This document shows, in pieces, positions 7,562 to 13,371 of a stretch of DNA of 15,233 bases (the first letter of the stretch is position 1; each line of letters begins with the position of its first letter). The DNA lies in the NCBI GenBank assembly GCA_030592655.1, contig JAUVIQ010000051.1, positions 1 to 15,233 of the forward strand, read 5' to 3'. The translations under genes were made by a program, and so were the position numbers. The notes under the pieces were generated by a model. The model had not been told where the DNA came from. It did not search any database and saw nothing but the letters and a program-made list of their open reading frames with translations. The DNA is from Planctomycetales bacterium. GTDB lineage: Bacteria; Planctomycetota; Phycisphaerae; SM23-33.

Positions 7562-10135
7562 ATGCCCGCGACACTCAACGGAATCGGAACTACATATTAC
7601 GGTAAAAAAAACCTGCAAAAATACGTTGGGGTTTGCGAGGGTTGCGGCCAAACGGTGGAACTTCTGGAGTACGAGACAAGGCTGTGGTTTGTCGTTGTAT
7701 TCATTCCTATTCTGCCGCTGGGAAAAAAGAAGATACTGGACTATTGCCCGCGCTGTTCGAGACACAATGTGATCGACTGGAAAGAATGGGAGAAACTCTC
7801 ACGAGAATCCATCGAGCAATCCGTTACGTCGGCAAAAACCAAACCCGACGATCCCCAGGCGGCGATAGAACTGCTTTCTACTCTGGAAGCATTTGGCCAA
7901 CGGCAGGAAGCGGCCGAGCAGGCTGAACGAATGGCCCGGCGTTTCGCCGAAAACGCCGATGTGCTGCTTCATCTCGGTAATTGGTACGATAGCGTCAATC
8001 TCCGTGATGAATCCAAGGCTGCCTATAAAAAAGCCCTTCAACTGGAACCGGACAATCCGTTGGCAAGGAAGGTCGCCGCCATAGACGCTATCGAGCAGGG
8101 AGACCTGTCGCAGGCAAGACAGTTGCTGCGTTTTATGGAGACGCCCGCGCCGCCCGGCGAGGGCCACGACCCGGTTGTGCTTCTGATGCTTGCCGACGCA
8201 TACCAGCAGCGTCAGGAACACGATTCGGCACTGGAGGTTCTGCAAACGGCATTGACGATCGAGCCGAACCTCCGGAACGACAAGGAGTTCCGCAAGACTG
8301 TGCGCAAATCTGAAAAGTTCAACTTAACTCGACAGCCGCTCCTGCCTCCACGAAGCATTTTCAAATCCCGCAAGTTTTATCTCGCTGCCGGTCTGGCAAC
8401 CGTCATCGCAGTATTCCTGGGCGTGAACTATTACATCTCCACGCACCGGACGCTCAACATAGTCAACGGTCTTGGTCGCGTCGTTCGCGTAACGGTGCAA
8501 GGACATGACGAGCTGCGCGTGCCTTCCGGCGGACGCGTCGAGTTGACCGTCCGCGAGGGTTCACACCAGGCGGTGCTTGTGAGCGCGGACGGGCGCGAAA
8601 AAGAGGTGAAATTCACAATCGAGAGCGGCTTTTGGAGCAGATACTTCGACGATCCCGTGTATATCCTTAACGCTTTCGGGGCAACGCCGATCCTGTGGGA
8701 AGAGCGATTCTACGCAGTCCAGTATTTAGGAACACCGCAGAAGGAAGGTCGTGCCCGAGTCCATCTCGGAAGAGACTTCGTCTCTTTCGACGACATCGAT
8801 CACCCATTTGAGGAATTACCCGGGGAAATCGAAATGTCGGAATCGGAACAGGAAACATCTCGCACAAATGTAAGCGTAATAAAACAGCCTCCGTCGGCAA
8901 TTGTCGTGTCACTGACCACCCAGGAGATTGTATCCAAAAACGACCTGATGCAATACGCAGAAACCCACTTGCGGGCAAATCCACAGGATAAACCTTTGTT
9001 GCTCGCTTATTATGGTCTGATCTACGCCAATCAGGAAACCGCCCGATGCCGGAAATTCCTGGCTGAAGGACTCGACAAAAAACCCATTCGCATCGACTGG
9101 CACAGGTACTACGAGGGACTGTGCGATACGACCGACCAGACCAAGAAACTCAAGCAGCGGTATGATCGAATGCTTGGCGAAGACCCGAACAACTCGGTCC
9201 TGCTGTACCTCGCCGGTAGATTACCGCCGCGATGCAGCGAGGCGATGAAGTACATAACCAGGTCAATCGCCGCCGATCCGAAAAACCCATACCCGCACAT
9301 GGCCAAGGCGTACTATTTGATGTCACGGGGACAGTTCGACCAGGCAAAACTCGCAGCCTTGACGGCGCATCAACTGGACCCGGAGAATGACGAGATGATG
9401 CCCACGCTGCTCGGCGCTCATTTTGCGATGAAAGAATACTCCGAATTCAGGAAGCAGATCGACCGCTTGTCGATAGCCAAACCAGCCGACTTCACTCTGC
9501 ATTGTGGGAGGCTGGCTGCCCTTACAGCAAGCGGGGACATTGAGGCCATCCGACGGACTCGGGAAGAATATAAGCGTCTCATTCACTCACTATCACCTCA
9601 GCAAGCCCCGCACGTTGAAATTCTCGGCCAACTGTATCTGAAGGGAATTCAGGGTGATTTCGATGAAGTATTGCGACTTGCAGGCAACTTGAAGGATCGC
9701 AAACTCGCCGCTGTGCATGCCTCTCGAGCTTGCCTCCAGTCAGGACGAATCGCCGAGGCGCAGAATTGGTTTCAAAACAGTCCGATGCTAAAGGCATGGC
9801 AGATTGATCTGCTTTTCGCCGTAGCCTGGCGTCATAAAGGGAATAACGAAAAAGCCTCCACCTGGCTGGCCCGGGCAAAGAAGAGTATGTCCGGCAGTAG
9901 TCCGGAAGGGAAATTCGTTTCGGCGCTTTTGGATCAGGGAACCAATGCTGATTGCGAACTGGCGGAAGACCTGGTCTTTGCACCATGGGAAAAATCGCTC
10001 GTGCTAATCGCCCTCGTCCAGAACGGGGCGGATGCGAAAATGCTCGGCCTGGCGGAAAAATTAAACTTCGACATAGGATTTCCGCATTTCCTGCTGCGAG
10101 ATGTCATCACCAAGTTGAAAAAAGAAAACAATTAG
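7562..10135 (+). CDS. Zinc-ribbon / TPR protein with a single membrane segment
   Basis: The function is unknown, but the architecture is clear. Residues 1-70 form a zinc ribbon: C25-x-x-C28 and C62-x-x-C65 enclose the WFVVVFIPILPLGKK segment seen in zinc-ribbon families. TPR-type helical repeats follow (about 95-240, including HLGNWYDSVNLRDESKAAYK). One transmembrane helix lies at about 272-292. After it comes a small beta-rich domain (about 297-350, TLNIVNGLGRVVRVTV) and a second long set of TPR-like repeats to the C-terminus (about 460-857). Cytoplasmic zinc ribbon and periplasmic C-terminus is the likeliest topology. TPRs imply a protein-binding scaffold. GGAGA (7550-7554) sits seven bases before the ATG. 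A weak sigma-70-like promoter, TTGCCC (7474-7479) then TATTGT (7497-7502) with a 17-base spacer, overlaps a GGGCAA/TTGCCC inverted repeat that could be an operator. The gene is divergent from fliDS. Confidence 0.88.
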   Translation: MPATLNGIGTTYYGKKNLQKYVGVCEGCGQTVELLEYETRLWFVVVFIPILPLGKKKILDYCPRCSRHNVIDWKEWEKLSRESIEQSVTSAKTKPDDPQAAIELLSTLEAFGQRQEAAEQAERMARRFAENADVLLHLGNWYDSVNLRDESKAAYKKALQLEPDNPLARKVAAIDAIEQGDLSQARQLLRFMETPAPPGEGHDPVVLLMLADAYQQRQEHDSALEVLQTALTIEPNLRNDKEFRKTVRKSEKFNLTRQPLLPPRSIFKSRKFYLAAGLATVIAVFLGVNYYISTHRTLNIVNGLGRVVRVTVQGHDELRVPSGGRVELTVREGSHQAVLVSADGREKEVKFTIESGFWSRYFDDPVYILNAFGATPILWEERFYAVQYLGTPQKEGRARVHLGRDFVSFDDIDHPFEELPGEIEMSESEQETSRTNVSVIKQPPSAIVVSLTTQEIVSKNDLMQYAETHLRANPQDKPLLLAYYGLIYANQETARCRKFLAEGLDKKPIRIDWHRYYEGLCDTTDQTKKLKQRYDRMLGEDPNNSVLLYLAGRLPPRCSEAMKYITRSIAADPKNPYPHMAKAYYLMSRGQFDQAKLAALTAHQLDPENDEMMPTLLGAHFAMKEYSEFRKQIDRLSIAKPADFTLHCGRLAALTASGDIEAIRRTREEYKRLIHSLSPQQAPHVEILGQLYLKGIQGDFDEVLRLAGNLKDRKLAAVHASRACLQSGRIAEAQNWFQNSPMLKAWQIDLLFAVAWRHKGNNEKASTWLARAKKSMSGSSPEGKFVSALLDQGTNADCELAEDLVFAPWEKSLVLIALVQNGADAKMLGLAEKLNFDIGFPHFLLRDVITKLKKENN

Positions 10136-10192
10136 TACTGTTACGAAACTTCGGTCGTCGCAGATAAACCGTTTCACGTATGAGTAATCAGT

Positions 10193-10234
10193 GTGATTGG
10201 TAATTCGTAATTGGTAATTGGTAATTGGTATTCG
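10193..10234. repeat. Short heptamer tandem repeat (GTAATTG)
   Basis: Six consecutive 7-base units read GTGATTG, GTAATTC, GTAATTG, GTAATTG, GTAATTG and GTATTCG, and GGTAATTCA recurs at 10260. The tract is AT-rich and lies in the 206-base gap between the TPR gene and the sigma-54 regulator. It is too short and has no spacers, so it is not CRISPR. A replication-slippage tract is the simplest reading. Confidence 0.7.
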
Positions 10235-10302
10235 GTTAATTTGAGTTTTTTTTAGGACTGGTAATTCAGTGCAATTTCCTATCTACTTATCCCAACCGTT
10301 TT

Positions 10303-10310
10303 GCCGATAA
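10303..10310 (+). promoter_or_regulatory. Candidate promoter element before the sigma-54 activator
   Basis: GCCGATAA is an exact match to the sigma-28 -10 consensus and would start transcription about 25 bases before the ATG at 10342. The -35 region at the right spacing (10284-10291, TACTTATC) fits poorly. The overlapping GATAAT (10306-10311) could equally serve as a sigma-70 -10 box. It is probably a promoter, but the sigma class is undecided. Confidence 0.35.
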
Positions 10311-10341
10311 TAGGTCTGGGTCAAGGTTGAGAGTGCGGTAG

Positions 10342-11784
10342 ATGGACGCAGCTACGGAACGGATTCTGCGGTGTGTCGTTATTTTCGGGGAAGGTGCTGC
10401 GCAGACTTCCCAGCCAAAGACACTCCTGAAGTCAATCGCTGAGGATGTAATCTCCGCTCGTTCGAGTTCCGCCGCTATCGATCTCGTGCGCCGGCTTGAC
10501 CCCGAATTGGTAGTCGTTACCTTCAGTGGATCAGCCACCGGCGAAACCATCCAATTCATTCGCACCGTACAATCATCCTCACCGGAACCACCCGTCGTGG
10601 TCGTCTCGGAAGAACCCTGCGTGGACCATGCCGTCCATTTCGTCCGGGCAGTAGCATTTGATTACATCGCCGGGCCTCTGGATGAAAAGACCATAAACCG
10701 ATTGATTGACGGGCTTAAAGCGATAAAGTTTTCCGATAGCGAACGTCGGAAGCGTTTTTTCTGCAACGAATGTCCCGCCGGTGTTGAAATTGTAGGCCAA
10801 AGCCCCGGAATGGTCAAATACCTCGACACGATCCGCCTGGTCTCCGAAAGTCGATGCAATCCGGTGCTGATCCTCGGCGAAACGGGCGTCGGGAAGGAAC
10901 TGGCGGCAAGGGCTGTCCACTGGTGGCGATATGGCGATTTTGAGCGATTTATCGCAATCAATTGTGCGGCTTTGACTTCGACACTCCTGGAAAGCGAACT
11001 TTTCGGGCACGTCAAAGGCGCATTCACCGGTGCTGACCGCGAAAAGACCGGGCTGTTCGAGCAGGCCAACGACGGAAGCATCTTCCTCGACGAGATCAGC
11101 GAAATGACGTCGGAACTCCAGGCAAAACTGCTTCGCGCCCTCCAGGAGCGAACTTTCCGTAAAGTCGGCGGTAGCAAAGACATACACTGCAACGCGACGA
11201 TTATCGCCTCAAGTAACAAGAACCTCCTCGCCGAAACCCAAACCGGAAAATTCCGTCAGGACCTGTATTATCGCCTCGCGGTCTTTCCGATAACTATTCC
11301 TGCCCTTCGCAATGAGGACCGACGTAACGACATCGGTCTCCTGGCCGAGTATTTCCTCGAATCGTCTGCTAATTCCGCTCGCGACGGCGAATTCCGGCTT
11401 GGCGAGGAGGCGAAACAACGCCTTATCCAACACAATTGGCCCGGAAACGTCCGTGAACTGCGAAATGTTATCGATCGGGCGGTTATCTTGGAAAAAGGCG
11501 ATGAAATCTCCGTTTCGAGCCTGGTATTCGACGGTCAGGAAGCCCAGGCCACGCCGGAACGGGCAACGGCATCGGCTTCGCCTGCGCAAAAACCCAAAAA
11601 GGAGTTTTCGCTGAAATCAGCCGAACGCGAGTTCATCGTCCGGGCATTGCGGGAGACAGGCTGGCAGCGTACGCGAGCAGCCGCCCTTTTGGGAATCACA
11701 CGAGCAACGCTGCACGCGAAACTGAAACGATACGACATCCAGGCCCCCGCCCCCGAAAAGGCCGAAGAACTCATCGTGATTTAA
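10342..11784 (+). CDS. Sigma-54 enhancer-binding protein with degenerate receiver (FleQ/FlrA/NtrC type)
   Basis: This AAA+ activator opens sigma-54 RNA polymerase promoters. Residues 1-125 fold like a receiver domain but lack its active site. The phospho-acceptor Asp position is T60 (in ELVVVTFSG), the N-terminal acidic pair is gone, and the conserved Lys-Pro is G111-P112. The central AAA+ domain is complete: Walker A GETGVGKE (179-186), the sigma-54-contacting GAFTGA loop (226-231), Walker B IFLDEI (247-252) and the PGNVRELRN motif. The C-terminus (about 432-472, RTRAAALLGITRATLHAKL) is a Fis-type helix-turn-helix. Loss of the phosphorylation site is typical of FleQ/FlrA flagellar masters, which respond to other signals. 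With fliDS nearby, a flagellar role is a reasonable inference, not proof. No kinase gene is adjacent. No strong ribosome binding site is seen. The stop codon lies inside the following palindrome. Confidence 0.93.
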   Translation: MDAATERILRCVVIFGEGAAQTSQPKTLLKSIAEDVISARSSSAAIDLVRRLDPELVVVTFSGSATGETIQFIRTVQSSSPEPPVVVVSEEPCVDHAVHFVRAVAFDYIAGPLDEKTINRLIDGLKAIKFSDSERRKRFFCNECPAGVEIVGQSPGMVKYLDTIRLVSESRCNPVLILGETGVGKELAARAVHWWRYGDFERFIAINCAALTSTLLESELFGHVKGAFTGADREKTGLFEQANDGSIFLDEISEMTSELQAKLLRALQERTFRKVGGSKDIHCNATIIASSNKNLLAETQTGKFRQDLYYRLAVFPITIPALRNEDRRNDIGLLAEYFLESSANSARDGEFRLGEEAKQRLIQHNWPGNVRELRNVIDRAVILEKGDEISVSSLVFDGQEAQATPERATASASPAQKPKKEFSLKSAEREFIVRALRETGWQRTRAAALLGITRATLHAKLKRYDIQAPAPEKAEELIVI

Positions 11785-11864
11785 TTGGGGGACACCATAC
11801 TATTTTTCGCCTATAAATTGCAATTTATAGGCGAAAAATAGTATGGTGTCCCCCAATTAAATCA
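11777..11864. repeat. 88-bp perfect palindrome (REP/BIME-like hairpin), copy 1
   Basis: Bases 11777-11820 are the exact reverse complement of 11821-11864, with no spacer. The outer half carries the motif TTAATTGGGGGACACCATAC and the inner half is AT-rich. It includes the last sense codon and TAA stop of the sigma-54 activator, and ends 36 bases before the RAYT gene. In RNA it would fold into one very long hairpin able to terminate transcription. The outer 33 bases recur at 12999-13031 with one mismatch, so this is a repeat family member and not a unique terminator. Confidence 0.95.
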
Positions 11865-11900
11865 TTGGCATAGATGGATGTTCGGTGTTAGTATTCCTTC

Positions 11901-12578
11901 ATGGCAAGACTTGCGCGAGTTGTGGTTCCGGGGATGCCGCATCACGTTACGCAACGCGGCAATCGAAGGATGCAGACGTTCTTCAGCCAGGACGATTACC
12001 GGCTGTACCTGTCGCTGATGGCCGAATGGTGCCGACAGTACAGCGTGAAAATATGGGCGTACTGCCTGATGCCAAACCACGTCCATCTGATTGTGGTCCC
12101 GGACAGCGAGGGCGGGCTTTGCCGGGCCATCGGAGAGGCCCACCGTCGATACACGCTTCGGGTGAATTCCCGTGAGGGTTGGCAGGGGCATCTGTGGCAG
12201 GGACGGTTCGCGTCGTTCGTAATGGACGAGTCGCACTTGATCTCGGCGACGCGGTACATTGAGCGTAATCCGGTGGAGGCATCCCTGGTGTCGTCGGCAG
12301 TGGACTGGCCTTGGTCGAGTGCAGCCGGGCACGTTTCGGGAGGCGGCGACGCAGTGGCCGACGGGGATTGGCTGACGGAGCGGACTGCAGGCTGGGTGTG
12401 CACGTGGCAGGAGTACCTGCAGGATCACGACGAGGCGGAATTCGTCTCTGCGATGCAAAGCCACGAGAACACGGGCAGGCCGATAGGGGATAAAGGGTTT
12501 CTGAAACGCCTGGAGCACCAAATAGGACGAAAACTCCTCCCCGCAAAACGGGGACGACCCAGAAAGGCGAAAAAATAG
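11901..12578 (+). CDS. REP-associated tyrosine transposase (RAYT, Y1/IS200-like)
   Basis: This is a single-strand HUH nuclease related to IS200/IS605 TnpA that acts on REP-type hairpins. The HUH pair is H60-V-H62 in the MPNHVHLIV motif. The likely catalytic tyrosine is Y84 in GEAHRRYT. The RAYT signatures GHLWQGRF, RYIERNPVEA and the basic tail GRPIGDKGF...KRGRPRK are all present. The 225-residue length fits a full, apparently intact protein, with no frameshift. No Shine-Dalgarno sequence is seen before the ATG. The gene lies between repeats sharing one arm sequence, and its own last codons and TAG stop fall in a degenerate half-repeat. RAYTs are usually single-copy, domesticated-looking genes; no accessory tnpB or insertion-sequence terminal repeats are found here. 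Confidence 0.93.
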   Translation: MARLARVVVPGMPHHVTQRGNRRMQTFFSQDDYRLYLSLMAEWCRQYSVKIWAYCLMPNHVHLIVVPDSEGGLCRAIGEAHRRYTLRVNSREGWQGHLWQGRFASFVMDESHLISATRYIERNPVEASLVSSAVDWPWSSAAGHVSGGGDAVADGDWLTERTAGWVCTWQEYLQDHDEAEFVSAMQSHENTGRPIGDKGFLKRLEHQIGRKLLPAKRGRPRKAKK

Positions 12579-12597
12579 TATGATGGCACCAATTACC
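12566..12597. repeat. Degenerate half-copy of the REP-like repeat at the RAYT 3' end
   Basis: GGCGAAAAAATAGTATGATG and the following CACCAATTA align with the right arm of the palindrome at 11831-11862 (GGCGAAAAATAGTATGGTG...CCAATTA), with a few substitutions and one-base gaps. The RAYT stop codon TAG at 12576-12578 is the TAG inside this motif. It suggests an old repeat insertion that now forms the C-terminus of the transposase. Confidence 0.65.
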
Positions 12598-12804
12598 CGC
12601 AATTACCGGAAGAGCATCTTTCTGGCGACCTTGAGTGTGCTGAGGCGAAAACCAGTGGTTTTGGCTCTGTTCATCGCGACCTTTGTCACTGGCCTTCCCT
12701 GTTTCTTCTCCGTCGTCAGCTTCAAAGCCGCCCTCTCTCCCCAAGAGGCCCTTGATAGGTGGAACAAGCCGCGCTGCCGGCCGGTTGGACGGCTGGCGTT
12801 ATGA
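12580..12804 (+). CDS. Possible small membrane protein (74 aa)
   Basis: I recognise no family. The ORF begins two bases after the RAYT stop, within the decayed half-repeat (ATGATG; the second ATG at 12583 is equally possible). It has a basic N-terminus (NYRKSIF, LRRK) and a hydrophobic segment at about residues 26-49 that could span the membrane. Its TGA overlaps the ATG of the next ORF in an ATGA arrangement, the usual form of translational coupling. It could be a genuine cotranscribed small gene, or the first half of a longer gene broken by a frameshift near 12760-12800. Codon use is unremarkable for the region. Confidence 0.35.
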   Translation: MMAPITRNYRKSIFLATLSVLRRKPVVLALFIATFVTGLPCFFSVVSFKAALSPQEALDRWNKPRCRPVGRLAL

Positions 12805-12962
12805 ACCATGGCGAGTACTACCGTTGGTGGCCAATCCACGAGAGACCAGTCCTCTTTTCCATCTCCCTGGCGGGCCTCATTGCGTCCGTGGCTTTGGGGT
12901 GGGGCATCCTGTTGTGGGTATGGATTCAGCACCGCAAGATACAGAAATTAGGGGACACCTGA
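12801..12962 (+). CDS. Possible small membrane protein (53 aa), C-terminus in repeat
   Basis: Family not recognised. From the ATG at 12801 the peptide has an aromatic, polar N-terminus (NHGEYYRWWPIHERP), one strong hydrophobic helix (about 17-43, including LAGLIASVALGWGILLWVW) and a basic tail. That is the look of a real single-pass small protein. A GTG at 12759 would give a 67-residue form. The last codons and TGA (12951-12962) come from a GGGGACACC repeat fragment, so the natural C-terminus may have been replaced by repeat insertion. It overlaps the preceding ORF by four bases. Confidence 0.4.
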   Translation: MNHGEYYRWWPIHERPVLFSISLAGLIASVALGWGILLWVWIQHRKIQKLGDT

Positions 12963-13018
12963 AAAACCCAAGAGGTTAATTGTTAATCGGGGGACACCAT
13001 TTAATTGGGGGACACCAT
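12948..13018. repeat. Repeat fragments: GGGGACACC scrap and 18-bp tandem copies
   Basis: TTAGGGGACACC (12948-12959) is an isolated piece of the repeat arm. TTAATCGGGGGACACCAT (12983-13000) is followed immediately by the same 18 bases with one change (13001-13018). The second copy is the start of the left arm of the next hairpin. This is a record of repeated partial insertion or slippage at one spot. Confidence 0.8.
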
Positions 13019-13099
13019 ACTATTTTTTGCCTCTCTGTACCGCTCTCTTGGGTTTTCCGTTTCCGGGCAAAAAATAGTATGGTGTCCCCCAATTAAATG
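12998..13099. repeat. REP-like hairpin, copy 2 (34-bp arms, 34-base loop)
   Basis: Bases 12998-13031 and 13066-13099 are perfect reverse complements. The outer 33 bases of each arm match copy 1 (11779-11811) with a single C-to-T change that is compensated in the partner arm. Paired change on both arms points to arm copying or selection for the hairpin. The loop (13032-13065) has nothing in common with the centre of copy 1, so the arms are the conserved unit. It may terminate transcription leaving the RAYT region. Confidence 0.95.
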
Positions 13100-13202
13100 T
13101 CTGAAAACCAAGCGCCTGTTGACTAAAATCCTTACACTCCCCCGACGTACAGGCCTTACGAAAAAACAATCCCAAGTCGGTCAATTCGACCAAAAAGGCA
13201 TT

Positions 13203-13227
13203 AAAAGGCTGTATTTACAGGCCTTTT
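13203..13227. terminator. Possible bidirectional terminator hairpin
   Basis: AAAAGGC-TGT (13203-13212) pairs with ACAGGCCTTTT (13217-13227), with one bulged C and a small loop. A-run before and T-run after the GC core is the pattern of a short bidirectional terminator. It would insulate the sigma-54 promoter downstream from read-through out of the repeat island. Confidence 0.35.
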
Positions 13228-13265
13228 GATGGTCACGCCACGAAGCAGTTCACCCCTTAATGCCG

Positions 13266-13283
13266 TTTGGCACAAGACTTGCA
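13266..13283 (+). promoter_or_regulatory. Sigma-54 (RpoN) promoter
   Basis: TTTGGCACAAGACTTGCA carries the invariant GG (13269-13270) and GC (13281-13282) exactly ten bases apart, inside near-consensus TTGGCAC-N5-TTGCA. This is as good a -24/-12 match as is normally seen. Transcription should start near 13294 and leave a 5' leader of about 78 bases before the ATG at 13372. Such promoters need an enhancer-binding activator, and one is encoded at 10342-11784. No activator-binding site was recognised by eye. Confidence 0.8.
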
Positions 13284-13371
13284 ACATAATCCGCGACTGG
13301 TTCTATGCCCGCTGCGCGGATTGACCTTTAACCTGGCCGGGCGAAGACTAAAAAGAAAGCAATGGATTGCT

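Larger units (their letters stand above)
11777..13099. mobile_element. RAYT/REP-like repeat island
   Basis: This segment is bounded by two large hairpins built from the same 33-base arm. Inside are a Y1 transposase gene, a decayed half-repeat at its 3' end, two small ORFs and further GGGGACACC fragments. RAYT proteins are known to process and spread cognate REP hairpins. Whether this whole interval ever moved as one unit is not shown: no target-site duplication was identified. Confidence 0.5.

Noticed and set aside
10193..10234. Heptamer tract considered as CRISPR or an origin iteron array
   Set aside because: Units are 7 bases, contiguous and without spacers. There is no dnaA, rep or cas gene nearby.
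10259..10274. CTGGTAATTCAGTGCA as a sigma-54 promoter for the regulator
   Set aside because: The GG-to-GC spacing is nine bases and the flanks do not fit TTGGCAC or TTGC.
12603..12932. Minus-strand 109-codon ORF opposite the two small membrane ORFs
   Set aside because: Its composition lacks any domain or hydrophobic segment, and the plus-strand frames there show coherent membrane helices and ATGA coupling.
13005..13229. 74-codon ORF starting inside the second hairpin
   Set aside because: Its start codon and first codons are repeat sequence, it has no ribosome binding site or domain, and it runs through a likely terminator hairpin.
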